From the NCBI GenBank assembly GCA_024138025.1, contig JAMXBD010001213.1:372001-436000 (forward strand): 64,000 bases of DNA, given 5' to 3'. The notes under the pieces were generated by a model that was not told the DNA's origin, did not search any database, and was given only the letters and a program-made list of their open reading frames with translations. The translations under genes were made by a program, and so were the position numbers. Numbering within the stretch: the stretch's first letter is position 1; every line of letters starts with the position of its first letter. Shown here piece by piece: positions 11,738 to 23,116 of the stretch. This DNA comes from Combretum micranthum (taxonomy: Eukaryota; Streptophyta; Magnoliopsida; Myrtales; Combretaceae).

Positions 11738-13437
11738 TCATGAACTTTGCATAAGATGGCATGGATTCAAGTGCATCCATGAAAGGAATATTAATGTGCA
11801 CTTCTTGAATACTTCTAAAAACTTCTCAAATTGATGATCCAGTTGTTGCTGCTTCAATCTTCCAGGAAAAGGAATGGGTGGAACATACGGCTTCATTTCT
11901 GGCTTGTAGCACACTATCTTCCTCTTTTCTCTTCCTTTTTTCATTACTTGATGAGGGTATATTAGTATAGGTGTCAGATACCTTCTCATCATTTTCCTCA
12001 TGCCTCCAGTGCTTTGGTCATCAATCATCTTTCCTTTCTTTCCTCATCAGTCTTTTTCCCATCTTGATTTCTTCCTTCATTACTCTTAGTAATTTCTTTT
12101 CCACTTCGGAGAGTGATTACCTTCACATCTTCTTTCGGATTTTTGTCAGTGGTACTTGGAAGAGTACCTTGAGGTCGGTGCCTAGATGCTTCAGACAACT
12201 GAGCTAACTGAGTTTGCAAATCCAAGATAATGGAAGCTTGATTTGATTGTTGTTTCAATACTTCTTGCAAAAGCTCAACTGTCTTATCCTTCTCCTTTTG
12301 TGGTTGGGAATGTTGTTGAGGCATCATTTGTGGTGGCGGTAATGCTCTAGGTGCATTTTGATTGCTCCATCGAAAGTTTGGATGATCCCTCAATCCAGGA
12401 TTATAAGTGTTGGAGTATGGATTGTAATTCCTAGCATTCCTGTCATATTGATTAACATAGTTAGCTTGCATATTACCAGAATATGAAGCAGAAGAATCTT
12501 CCACAGGGTACTCCAAATAGCTCATGTGAGGATCATCATGAGAGATCATGTTCATGTGTGGCTTATGACTTGGTCCAGCTCCTGACATAGGTTGCATGTG
12601 TTTCATCTGTGCAGTAAGTGAATCCACTTGTTGTTGTAATTTGGAAACCGTCTCTGATTCATAAATGGCACTAACGGTTTTGGTTTGTTCCGTTCATTAT
12701 GCCAGTGAAACGTAGTACGAGCCAACCCATTAATCAGATCATAGGCCTCAGAGCACTTTTATACATCAAACTGCCACCTGCTGTTGCATCAATCATTGTC
12801 TTCAAGGAATCTCCAAGAGATGTGTAGAAAATTCTCATTTGATCAAAGAGAGATTCCATGATGAGGACAACGTCTAAGAAGCTCCTTAAATCTTTCCCAT
12901 ACTTCATATAGGGCTTCACCTTCATATTGCCGAAAGGAAAAGATTTCATTCCTCAATTGGATCGTTTTGTTGGAGGAAAAAATTGTTCCAAAAACTGTTG
13001 TGCCAACTGATCCCAATTAGTAAGAGAATGTGGAGGTAATGAATTTAGCCAACTTCTTGCCTTATCCCTTAATGAGAAAGGGAATAATCGAAGGCGAATT
13101 GCATCAGTGGAGACCCCATTACTCTTGATTGTAGAGCAGATCTGCAAGAAATTCTTCAGATGATCATGGGGGTTATCAAAACTGCTTCCTCCAAATTGAT
13201 CTCCTTGCACCATTTGTATCAGTGATGGCTTTAATTCAAAATTATTGGCTTGAATAGTAGGCCACTCAATAGATGGTGCAACTCCATCAACTGTGGGCAT
13301 GAATAATTCCCACATTGGTTGTGAACCTCATTTCCTGGAGCTGGAGGGTTATTGTTATTGCCCATAACAGGAACAGGCAATTGTTGCTGCCCTAGGAGGA
13401 TTTTCATTCTGTCGCTCATTGACAGGTGGGGGATCAA
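11738..13437 (-). pseudogene. gag: gag of D
   Basis: Minus strand, read in several overlapping frames. From 13315 to 12953 comes the capsid-like region: FDNPHDHLKNFLQICSTIK, then AIRLRLFPFSLRDKARSWL, then LTNWDQLAQQFLEQFFPP, which is typical of Athila Gag. A frame change near 12950 leads to 12949-12734, then 12627-12025, a Gln/Asn/Pro-rich stretch that ends in a charged KITKSNEGRNQDGKKTDE-like tail, and then 12028-11738 with YVPPIPFPGRL just before the protease. I see no intact CCHC zinc knuckle. Several frame changes make it non-functional. The most 5' stretch (13437-13231) overlaps in another frame. Confidence 0.9.
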
Positions 13438-13656
13438 TATCTTGCTGATTTCTTTCCATTGCTCTCGTATATCTGCTCGTCTTTCCCTTAGTCGGTGGTG
13501 ATAAGTCCGATCAATCTCAGGGTCGTAGGGTAAATCTTGGACTGTTCACCTGACATACAAGAACACACGAATCAAGGTAAACTATTTTTTTTTTTTTTTT
13601 TTTAGAGAATATGCTTAGTCTAAGGGTGTAAATCCTATTCTAATATCAGCAACGAA

Positions 13657-13675
13657 GCTCCCGGCAACGGCGCCA
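13657..13675 (-). other. Primer binding site of D (tRNA-Asp type)
   Basis: The minus strand reads TGGCGCCGTTGCCGGGAGC three bases after the end of the 5' LTR. This matches the 3' end of plant tRNA-Asp, the primer of Athila-type elements. Confidence 0.93.
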
Positions 13676-13678
13676 AAT

Positions 13679-15458
13679 TGAAACTGCAGTAAACCACACT
13701 TCTCAATATTCTAAAGATTTTAATTTCAAATACGAGTGGATTACTTAACCGTCAGCAAAATCACCGGGTACAAAGCAGTATATTCTGGAAAGTCCAAGTC
13801 GTATCCACAGGGAGCTAATGGCTAATTACTAGATTAAACTTTTACCCTAATCTAAGCAATTGATTTTTCAGATGTGAATTAATCTATTGATCTAAATTAA
13901 AAACTAGATTTCAAATGATTTATCAAGAACTAAAACCATATGTTCCAGCAACTATAACGAGGGATTTAGGTTTAGGAGATGCAGATGATATATGAATGAT
14001 GTATTTCTATTCTCATGTGAAATGACTCATACTTTAAATTGATATATAACTTGATTACTTGGGATTTGATCAAATTCATCTAAGAATTGCTCACCTCTCG
14101 ATGTAACAAAATCTTTCATAGCATAAACTATCCTATTAAGATAAGTTATCTATGATTTCAGGTATAATAGCATTTTGCTCTCACCAAAATTACTATCCTA
14201 GTTAAGAATACAAAACAAGCACCGTTAAGTGACCCAAATTTGTAACCCTAACCGCATAAAGATTAATGAATTCTCAAGTTCTATCACAGATTTACATATC
14301 TCTATGACAAATCATATTCAAAAACTAAGTTTTGTTGTGCGGATCATTGAATCCTTCTCAGGTATCTTTAATCCTTTCTATCTAATCTATGTTGATCAGG
14401 CATAAACTAAACAGATTACAAACAAAGATAATCAAATTCCCAAATAATCAACACAATATCAATTCAATTCATGCATCAAATCATCGAATCCATTCATACA
14501 TATTCATAATTGACAATGAAAACATGCATCTCAATATACAATCAAGCATAAACATAAAAGAATAGAGATTGAAAACACCTTAAAAATGGTTCCTTTTCAG
14601 AAACGGGAATTTCCAAATCCAAAATCCCACAATTGTAGGCAATGCTTGATTGTAGCTAAACCCTAATCCACTAAATTGCTAGAACATTAGGGTCTTAGTG
14701 CCCTAAAAGAAAAACAAACAAGAACATTTTGTTTCCTAATTTTTCTGAGTATTTTTGTGTCTTACTTCTCTATCTTTTTCTCTCCAAAAACACTCTTAAA
14801 TAGAGAAAATTTGCATGAGAAATACAGACTGACATAGCTGTACACCGGCAGTTACAAAATGTACACCGCCAGCGTAAATGTGGATCTTGCCGGCGTTCGT
14901 TGTATGAAAAGTGCCTCTTCAACTTACGCTTGATGAACACAGCCAGTGTTGCTTCAAATCTAGCCTGCGTAGATCATCATTGAGAATTTCTTATAGGATT
15001 ATATGCAGGAACTTACGTTGGCAGCATTGAATCCCAGAAGTCCAGCGTTCGTTGTTTCATCAAACCCTACATTGGCTGCGTTCGAGCCTGCGTTAAGGAT
15101 TTGCATTCTGTGGACAAAGTACACCGGCTCAATGCTGGCGGCGTTGATGCAGAATTTGCCGACGTAGCTCCTTATTCCAAATGCTTGCTTCAAATTGTCT
15201 TCTACCCTGGCTGTGTTGATGACTGCGTTAAGAAATTGGCTTCTCTGGTTGTTCTACACAGTCTCTACGTCGGCGGCGTTGGATGCTTTTGAACCGGCGT
15301 ACATGTTGATCTTCAACCAATTGTTTTGGAATTTGCTCATTAGTTCTTTGTTGACCTGATTTCACAAAATTCACACTTATAAATATAAATTCCACTTGAT
15401 TTCTATCAAATCTATATCAATTTTATCCACAAAATGTATGTAAAATATGAGTTCATCA
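13679..15458 (-). repeat. 5' LTR of element D
   Basis: A 1,780-bp direct repeat of 2378-4143 with the same TG...CA ends on the minus strand. It ends next to the AAAAC duplication at 15459-15463. It includes the CCGGCG-type module at 14841-15300. Confidence 0.95.
14841..15300. repeat. CCGGCG-rich module in the 5' LTR of D
   Basis: Counterpart of 3541-3990. Several units read ACACCGGC or AATGCTGGC where the other LTR has CG, consistent with CpG decay after insertion. Confidence 0.8.
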
Positions 15459-15867
15459 AAAACCCACCTTAAAATCCAACCCATGTAGTTTATTTCAGGC
15501 TCCTACTAGCCCATCATAGTTCTTTCGGGCTCCTATCGCCCATCTCGAAATAGTTCTTTCAATCTCCTATCGCCCATCTTGCAGATTTCTAGCTACTGCA
15601 CACCCGGCTACTAAGCTCTTATCTGTAAGGACCCGATATCACCCTATATTTGAAATAGGAGATAACGGTTCCCCAACCACATATAACCTCTAAGATTATA
15701 TGTAAGGTTGCCTGAAAGAATTGTTTGAGTAATTGTTTATCTAATTCCATAAAGATAATATACAATAGGATACATAGATTTTTTTTTTTTTAACCTTAAA
15801 CAAAACTATACTACTACACTACCGACACATTTTGCAAAGGAGTACAACTTAACTTCTAAATAACTAA

Positions 15868-15903
<36 letters not shown>
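15868..15903. repeat. (TA)n microsatellite
   Basis: A run of alternating AT after ACATACA, within the B-family LTR. Confidence 0.9.
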
Positions 15904-17095
15904 TACATCCAAAGGCTTCTTACAAGCCTTAACAAAAATCCTCAAAACACAACTCAACTAACTCTATAATTACATTATCAATCAAAAGGAATCTCATCTA
16001 ATCTATTACATTCATAGGGTTCCATTGAGTCCATGGTCATCTCTAATCCTCCAACCCATCAAGAAAACTTTCAAAGTCGGTTCCGTACCCCATACTCGTA
16101 TAGAACTCATCGAAGTCATCACCTGAAATAGATAAAATATGAGCCAAAGGCCCAGTACACAAGTAACGAATACAAATGCAAAGTGGGTCACACATTCTTA
16201 GGCTAAATGCATTATGCAACAATCACTTGTTTATTATTAAATCTTTAGTTAGTAAAACAACACGTGAGTATTCAAACTCCGGACAACAAGGATCTAGTAA
16301 TACGCCCGCCTCCCTAAGTGGTCCCTACTGTTCATACAGACTAGGCAGCCCCACCTTCCGGCCTAGCCTGTAATACTAGGGGTTCCTGAGTAACGCATCA
16401 CTGTAAACCCCGGTTTTTCAAGTAGCCAAGATAACCCTAGAACCGGAAACCAAAACCCTAAACCGGAATAGCTCAAGTCTAGAGTGAGAACTAGGAACCC
16501 TAATTCTGGCTTTTCCTCGGTTTCCAATTAAGAAACTTTTCTAAGAAAATTTAATTTTGAATGTAGTTCTTGATTATATTTCAAACCAAGAAAATATCAG
16601 ATTTTAAGAAAATTTCAATTCCGGGTCATCCGAGACCATTATAGAAAAGCGTGCCCCGAAACTAGAATTTCAAAAATTTACTTATGAGTACTCATTTGAA
16701 CCGAAATAAAATAAGGATTTCAAATATATATTTTTCATAATTTTCCGGTTTATGAAAAATACAGTTATAGCCTTTTTATTCGTTTTCCATTACTACCGGA
16801 AATTAAATTGTCTTGTCTACTATTCCTCACTATTCACAAGTACCACCTATTCTACCTATTAGCACACTCTACAACTTCAACCCTTACCATCATTCAATCA
16901 ATCACCTTTCTAAATAACTTTTTGTCACTTAAAAATTAAGACAAATCATGACAAGTGGTACAAATTCAAATCAAAGGCAAATCAAATGAAAAAGATCAAA
17001 TTTCCCTTCCCCCACAAGCTCCCAAAGCCGGCGTGAATGGTCCCCCTCCATGCTCCATTTGCAATTTTTTTACTTCTTTTAACCTAATTCCACTT

Positions 17096-17105
17096 TATAT
17101 ATAAG
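17096..17105 (+). promoter_or_regulatory. Likely TATA box of LTR A3
   Basis: TATATATAAG is followed by a CT-rich tract, the layout of a plant core promoter. Similar boxes lie at the same place in the other Tekay-type LTRs of the window. Confidence 0.6.
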
Positions 17106-19050
17106 CTATATTTTCTCTCTCTTTCTTCATTCACTCATTTTACAAACTTTACAAAAGTGGAAAGCTCTCAAAACCTCCCCCATTTCCCCTCCTTGCCGTG
17201 AGCTTTGTGGCTCCCCCACACACACACACAACTCTCCATTTCCTCTTTTCATCTTCTATTTTACTTCAAGTAAGTAAGCTTTTACTCCTTCCACTCATAG
17301 ATCTTTGTTATGGCTAAGTGATTCTTGGATATTTTCAACCAAAGGACCCCATGAGCTTTTTGCTAGGGACAAAGAAATGTCAAAACAAGAATACCGAACC
17401 ATTACAAAGTAGATCTAGCATTTAAAGGAGCTTTCATGCCAAAAGCTTTATGTTTATCCATCAAAAAGTATTTTAAACAAAAGATCTTTTATAAAAATAT
17501 AGTTTTTATGTTTTCAAAACTCATTTAAGCATTTGAAATAATAGATCTATCATTTTACTACTCATAATCATGTAGGCATTTAAGGTTTCATTATTATTTT
17601 GTGTTTATGTGCATTAATAGTCTTTAATACTTTTGTCTTTAGTAAATAACCTTCTTAGTATATAGATCTATGGTTAGATAAGTTAATAAAGTCAAAAAGG
17701 AAAACACTTTTCAAGAAATGAACTTGTGAAATGAAGCCTATGGATAATAGATAATGTTTGGTAGTATTTTTCATGAGTCTAAATGAGATTTTTCTAAAGA
17801 AAATGTTGGAAACAAGAAATGAAGTCCAATAGAAGTTTTGAGCTAAAAGTCATATAGACAAAATTCGTAATAATGGATGTATGGTTACAAAAACACTATT
17901 TTTCCAACTTCAAAAATGGTATTTTCTTAAATAAATGAATTCCTTAAGGTATAAGTATAATAAATACTTAAAGTTTTAAGTATAAAATACCTTTTTCCTA
18001 AAGGAATCAACTTAAAAATGGAAATTTCTAAATTCGGATTTTTGGACACCCCCTAGTAGAAGACCCACTTAAAAGTTTATAAATGAGGATTTTATTAAAG
18101 AAATAAAGGCCTTAGGATATAACTAATATAAGGGTCAAAATTTCTTTAAATAAAGTAGAGTTTTCCTAAAGAAAATCCTTGTAATATGTAAGTGTGACCA
18201 AGTGTAGTAAACTCACTTATTAAACAATAGCATGAAGTGGTTTTCTAAGAAAAAGTTTATTTAAATTCTTTGAATCTAAAAAGTTATAAGAACTTAGGCT
18301 CATTAGAGTTCATATCATGACATTCATGATAGGGAAAATCATTACCATTGCATTTAGTTTCATTTTGTATTTAGGAATCTCAAGTGCATTCATGAAAACC
18401 ACATTTTTGGAATCAATGTACCCGCTGTACAGATCTGATCCCTCAATTCTGAGGCCTATATATTTTCAAAACTTAATTTAAACTTCATATTTAGAAAGCT
18501 CTTCCGAAGTAGATAGAGATCGATATAAAATTTGCGAAATTCCGACTTAAAACGACTAAGTTATGGCCATTTTAAAACGGAACTTCGGAAATGACGCGAA
18601 TTTCGATTTCACTAAGTTTTCTTAGAGTTTTAGAATCCTAAGATGGTAGAATACTCATTAGGGTATTTCTTATGTGAATAGGAGAACCCGAGGACGTTGA
18701 CTCTTTGCCTCCGGATTATTATTACTAGAAGAAAGGCGAACCAATGGCGGAGTGAGTAGTTTTTCTTCCCGATTCATTTATTGAATGTGCTTGCAAAGTA
18801 GTGCACTAGAATGTAGGTCAAATAAATGGAATATGAATGATGGGGATTAATGGGAAATTATATGATTGATGATGATGTGAGAACTCCAATTAAGAATATC
18901 GAAACTGGGTGATAAACTTTGGTTGTGTAGTTAGCTATGATGGATTGTCTGAAAAATTGTTTGATCGCCTAAGTAAAATAGCTTAATCAACTACTTGGAC
19001 TAATGCTAAATTGACATGTGCATATCACAAGGGGAAGGAGCATTAGCATT

Positions 19051-19160
19051 TGTAGGTTAGTCGTGAACCATAAACGACATCGAATAATCGTAGATTAGTC
19101 GTGAACCATAAACGACATCGAATAATCTTAGGTTAACCGTGAACCATAAACGGCATATTG
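19051..19160 (+). repeat. Three ~40-bp subrepeats in LTR A3
   Basis: Three copies of a unit built on GTGAACCATAAACGACATCG, separated by TAATC(G/T)TAG(G/A)TTA. Equivalents with different copy number are in other LTRs (28621-28750, 45311-45425, 52078-52205). Confidence 0.85.
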
Positions 19161-20262
19161 TTAGTACCGCAGTAGTCGTTAATCTGCCAACCCAGGATGG
19201 AGGGCGCAATTCCATCCACATATGATTTCCGGTTGGTCATATGTATGTTGAACTCACGTGTTTGATGCATACACTTGCTTGATTAATAACTTGCTTGAAT
19301 TGTTGTGACATGAATGTTATTATGGAAGATTACACTCACTAAGCTTGTTAGCTTACGTCCTACAATCCATTCCTTTTGCAGCTTTCCCATTTGTGGCTTA
19401 GGCGACGCGACCCGGCTAAACAGGTACAGAAGCTAGGAGTTTCCCCTAGAAGTTGGAATTTATGTTTTAGACTTCCATAGGAAACTTCTAAGACTTGGAT
19501 GACTGTATAAGACCGTTAATTATTCTTTTGCAGGGGAATGCCCCTTAGAATTTGTAATATTTATTTATGTTTGATGAATTATATCCTATTGCTAATGCAT
19601 GCCAAATTAAGCTTTTATCTCCATTTGGACTTGTACTCTATTGTTGTAAAGGTACGCCTTACATCTATATAAGGCTCTCGAAAGACTAAGGTGGTAATTC
19701 GGGAATCTTATATGGTATGTGGCGGACTGTTACGTTTAGGGTACCCTATGGGGCGTGACAATCACGACGATCAGGGGGTTGATATGAGCAGCTCGGATAC
19801 TCATATCTCCTAAACAATTCTATCCATTAACGAGAAAGTACCTTACCCCCAATCTGAGCAGGGTGCCGCTCTCCGAACCAGATTCAACGGCAAACGAAGA
19901 CAATCAATACTCATATATCAATAGGATTTTCTTATTTTAAAGTAGTTTGATTTTGATGCCTATCCTAGTAAAGAAACAAGCAAGTTACTGCGTACCTGAG
20001 ATTGCTCAGGAATTAACGAGGTTGACTGGGTGAGGATCTATCACTGTTTAAATCAATATTGAATTTCACACTTAGCTTAAGCTCTAATTAAGGAGTTGAA
20101 AATATAAATAAATCAAAGAAATCCAAATAATTTAATATAAAGTCATAATAAAGCATTTAAACATCCTATTATATCCTAGATTGCTTAACAAATACTTAAT
20201 TGATCATATATCAAACTTCGAAAAATTTTAAAGAAAGTTTTAAAAATTCAAAAGCGCAGGGG

Positions 20263-20650
20263 ATACGCCGGCACCCAAAGCCGGCGGCTTTGAACCGATG
20301 TTCGATACTCTGAAAATCAACATTGCCAACGCTGGCAGCGTTCAAGGGTACGTCGGCTGCCTTCATTCTACATCGACGGCTTTGAGCCGATGTAGAATGC
20401 AAAATTCAAATTTCCAAAAGTTTATAGAGAGGTAGAAACCGACAGCGTATCCATGTACGCTGGCAGCTTCTCACTCTACGCCGGCAGCTTTAGATTCCCA
20501 ATAGCCGGTGTACAATGTGAAAAAATAAACGCCGGTCGACTTTTCCAGTGAAAGTCGGCGGCGTTCGATCCGCCTTAAGAAATTTGATTCTATTGGCTTC
20601 CAACACCGCCTATAAGCCGGCAGCGTAAAAGCCCCAGATATCGGCGTACG
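20263..20650. repeat. CCGGCG-rich module in the B-family LTR
   Basis: Imperfect units such as ATACGCCGGCACCC, AAGCCGGCGGCTTTGA and ACGCTGGCAGC, sharing core words with the D LTR module although the LTRs are otherwise unrelated. Confidence 0.8.
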
Positions 20651-21558
20651 TTCAAATTTTAGCCTATACGAAAATGTTTTTGATTTCCCCTGTTTTATTA
20701 CAACTTAGTTCATTTTTCAAAAATTCCCCAAACTAAATCCAAACTTTCCAAAGCTTGTTATATGATCTAAACACTATCCTAACAACATGAATTCTACTTT
20801 TAATCATCAAAACACTAATCACACTTCAAATTCATATCTCAACTACTCAATCTTCAATCTTCCAAAATACTCATCCCCACACATCAACACTCATATAAGA
20901 TATAAAATACTACTCCATTAGCCACATAATCTCATTCAAACTATCATCAATGCACCAAATCAATCCCACACCAATTATCACATCAAAATCATTTCTATTC
21001 TAACATTTACAAACAAGACAATATATAACATAAAATAAAAGGTAAAGTTTGCATTAAACTCACATGACTAAATCTTGGCTTGGAATGATGTTCAAATCCT
21101 AAAGCTTGTAGTTGATCTTAGCTTAGGGTTTAAGATTTTGAGTTGGAAAAGGAAGAAAGAAACAAAGAAAGAAAGAAAAGAAAAATCGTATGGGGGGATA
21201 GGGCTGCCAAAAAGGGGTCCAAAACATGTCTAAACAAAGTCTATACTCATCTAATTTTTGCCATTAGGGGTATATTTGTCCTAGGATTAATTTGGGTTAA
21301 TTTCAAATGCATTTGGGTTGGTTTTAGGCTAAAAAAAGTGGATTTAAAGTTTGTAAAATTTCTGTCACAAATCCTAAGCTATTCAAAAGTAATTTGATTA
21401 AATTCTAAACATATCACATGCATATTAATTTGAAAAAGACACACATATTCATTACACTATACACACATTTATACATATCAAACAATAATATTAATTTCAT
21501 AATACTATATACATATAAAATAACACATGTCTAACACATTTACTAATTATATTAACCA

Positions 21559-21560
<2 letters not shown>

Positions 21561-21616
<56 letters not shown>

Positions 21617-21617
21617 A
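21561..21617. repeat. (CA)n-(TA)n microsatellite
   Basis: About 20 CA units followed by TA units near the end of the B-family LTR. Confidence 0.95.
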
Positions 21618-21793
21618 TTTCATTCCAATAACACATTAATATGTAATTTAAAGAATTCATGGCTATTTCATTATCTTATCGAGATTAGCAGCTCATGCAA
21701 TGAAACTAACTATGTAATATGCATGAATCAATTAATATAATTCATAGTATATGATTAGAGTAATTCAAAGGTGATCACAGAATTTGCACACAC

Positions 21794-22060
21794 TGTCACA
21801 CCCTGCCCCCGCAGGCCACGGCGATGCGATGCCAGGGCAGGCAAACCCACCGCTGGCCCCCTAGTGGTAATGGCCGACACCACCATTACATCATGGTGAT
21901 CCTAACCAATGCATGCCCCGCAGGATACCACGAGCACTATAGGTATTGTTACCCTTAGGCAGAGTTGAACCCAGTCTGCAGACTCTATGATTCGAACCTC
22001 AAACCTAAGGCTTTTGCCTACCCCAAAGGCAGCACCTCTTAAGCATCACCTCTTACCAAT
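21794..22060 (-). mobile_element. SINE copy S1
   Basis: On the minus strand: TCAATTGGTAAGAGG (A-box-like), GGTTCGAATCA (B box with one change), then a body ending GGGTGTGACA. It has a short internal duplication near the 5' end (AAGAGGTG repeated at 22031-22056). Confidence 0.8.
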
Positions 22061-22320
22061 TGATATGGTAAAAGGTGCTGCCTTTGGGGCAGACAAAAGC
22101 CTCAGGTCATGGGTTCGAATCCTAGAGGCTGCAGACTGGGTTCAACTCTGCCTAAGGGTAACAATACCTATAGTGCCCGTGGTACCCTGCGGGGCATGTG
22201 TTGGTTAGGGTCTCACTTGAGGGTGGATGTCAGCCATTATCACCAAGGGGCCTGTAGCTGTTGTCTGCCCTTGCATCACATCCAGAACCTCGGTAGTGTG
22301 GGGGCGGGGGGTGTGACATA
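22061..22320 (+). mobile_element. SINE copy S2
   Basis: Starts TGATATGGTAAAAGG, with B box GGTTCGAATCC and the body through GGGGGGTGTGACATA. The region near 22210-22235 differs from the other copies. Head-to-head with S1. Confidence 0.8.
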
Positions 22321-22336
22321 AAAAGGTGTCTTTTTA

Positions 22337-22592
22337 TGTCATACCCCGCCCCCGCAGGCGACGGCGATGCGATGCCAGGGCAGGCAAACCCACCACTGGC
22401 CCCCTAGTGGTAATAGCCGACACCACCATTGCATCATGGTGACCCCAACCAACGCATGCCCAAAGGGTACCACAGGCACTATAGGTATTATTACCCTTAG
22501 ACAGAGTTGAACCCAGTCTGCAGCCTCTAGGATTCGAACCCCAGACCTAAGGCTTTTGCCTGCCCCAAAGGCAGCACCTCTTACCAATTGAC
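22337..22592 (-). mobile_element. SINE copy S3
   Basis: On the minus strand: TCAATTGGTAAGAGGTGCTG, B box GGTTCGAATCC, and an end of GGGTATGACA. It lies tail-to-tail with S2 across a perfect 11-bp inverted repeat (22314-22324 and 22331-22341). Confidence 0.8.
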
Positions 22593-22858
22593 CTGCAGCT
22601 CAACTTGTAAGAGGTGCTGCCTTTGGGGCAGGCAAAAGCCTCAGGTCATGGGTTCGAATCCTAAAGGCTGCAGACTGGGTTCAACTCATCTTAAGGGTAA
22701 CAATACCTATAGTACCCGTGATACCCTGCGGGGCATGCGTTAGTTGGGGTCACCATGATACAATGGTGGTGTCGGCCATTATCACTAGGGGGCCAGTGGT
22801 GGATTTGTCTACCCTGGCATCGCATCGCCGTCGCCTGCGGGGGCGGGGTGTGACATAA
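22593..22858 (+). mobile_element. SINE copy S4
   Basis: Starts GCAGCTCAACTTGTAAGAGG, the fullest A-box-like start in the cluster, with B box GGTTCGAATCC and an end of GGTGTGACATAAAA. Head-to-head with S3. Confidence 0.8.
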
Positions 22859-22860
22859 AA

Positions 22861-23116
22861 TCAATTGGTAAGAGGTGCTGCCTTTGGGGCAGGCAAAAGC
22901 CTTAGGTCATGGGTTCGATCCCTAGAGGCTGCAAACTGGGGTCAATCCATCCTGAGGGTAACATACCTATAGTGCTCGTGGTACCTGTTAGGGCATGCGT
23001 TGGTTGGGGTCACCATGATGCAATGGTGGTGTCGGCCATTACCACTAGGGGGCCAGTGGTGGGTTTGCCTGCCTTGGCATCGCATCGCCGTCGCCTGCGG
23101 GGGGCGGGGTGTGACA
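22861..23116 (+). mobile_element. SINE copy S5
   Basis: TCAATTGGTAAGAGG at the start, B box GGTTCGATCCC, and an end of GGGTGTGACA. It is about 256 bp. The tRNA-like part spans roughly the first 70 bases; the body is not recognized. Confidence 0.82.

Larger units (their letters stand above)
2378..15458 (-). mobile_element. Athila-like Ty3/gypsy retrotransposon D, two LTRs
   Basis: A 13,081-bp element read on the minus strand: 5' LTR 13679-15458, primer site 13657-13675, gag, protease, reverse transcriptase/RNase H, integrase, a further ORF (5501-6700), polypurine tract and 3' LTR 2378-4143. The perfect duplication AAAAC flanks it (2373-2377 and 15459-15463). Lineage assignment rests on the tRNA-Asp-like primer site TGGCGCCGTTGCCGGG, the protease motif DLGASINLMP, the RT motif FMDDFSVYG and the extra ORF downstream of integrase, all typical of Athila elements. 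The LTRs differ by scattered substitutions and short indels (1766 against 1780 bp), so it is not a very recent insertion. Every coding region has frameshifts or stops, so it is non-autonomous now. Confidence 0.95.
16402..19760 (+). mobile_element. Solo LTR A3 (Tekay-type), 3,359 bp
   Basis: TGTAAACCCCGG...GGGGCGTGACA with the perfect 5-bp duplication ATCAC on both sides (16397-16401 and 19761-19765). This copy defines the ends of the LTR family without ambiguity. Inside are the module near 16740-16790 (CAGTTATAGCC), a TATA box at 17096-17105, a CT-rich stretch (17105-17250), the conserved block near 18500-18590, three subrepeats (19051-19160) and the near-terminal palindrome AGGGTACCCT. The body is very similar to 61977-64000 and, inverted, to 37171-40656. 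Confidence 0.96.
15624..21670 (-). mobile_element. B-family solo LTR (minus), split by solo LTR A3
   Basis: Starts TGTAAGGACCCGAT and ends ...GGCTATTTCA. On the minus strand this is TGAAATAGCC...ATCGGGTCCTTACA, matching the ends of the B+ LTR at 53734-57637. The perfect duplication TTATC flanks it (15619-15623 and 21671-21675). Without A3 and its duplication it is about 2.7 kb. It has the CCGGCG module (20263-20650) and TA and CA microsatellites. No internal coding region is present, so it is a solo LTR. The lineage of the B family is not clear because no coding part survives. Confidence 0.88.
21794..23116. mobile_element. Cluster of five SINE copies, two head-to-head pairs plus one
   Basis: Bounded by TGTCACACCC at the left and GGGTGTGACA at the right, with the 5-bp direct repeat CACAC on both sides (21789-21793 and 23117-23121). 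It contains S1 (minus), S2 (plus), S3 (minus), S4 (plus) and S5 (plus). The outer copies point outward, so the whole block has inverted ends of about 250 bp and may have moved as one unit into the LTR. Each copy has the tRNA-type B box. Confidence 0.8.

Noticed and set aside
22061..22150. Functional tRNA gene suggested by A-box-like and GGTTCGAATCC B-box sequences
   Set aside because: No closed cloverleaf with a 7-bp acceptor stem and normal anticodon loop can be drawn, and the same ~250-bp unit recurs six times with a non-tRNA body. It is a tRNA-derived SINE.
22339..22587. Open frames over the SINE cluster (also 21987-22321, 22909-23265 and 48318-48590)
   Set aside because: They are GC-rich translations of the SINE body in several frames, with no start context or protein family; the one at 48318 runs by chance into integrase DNA.
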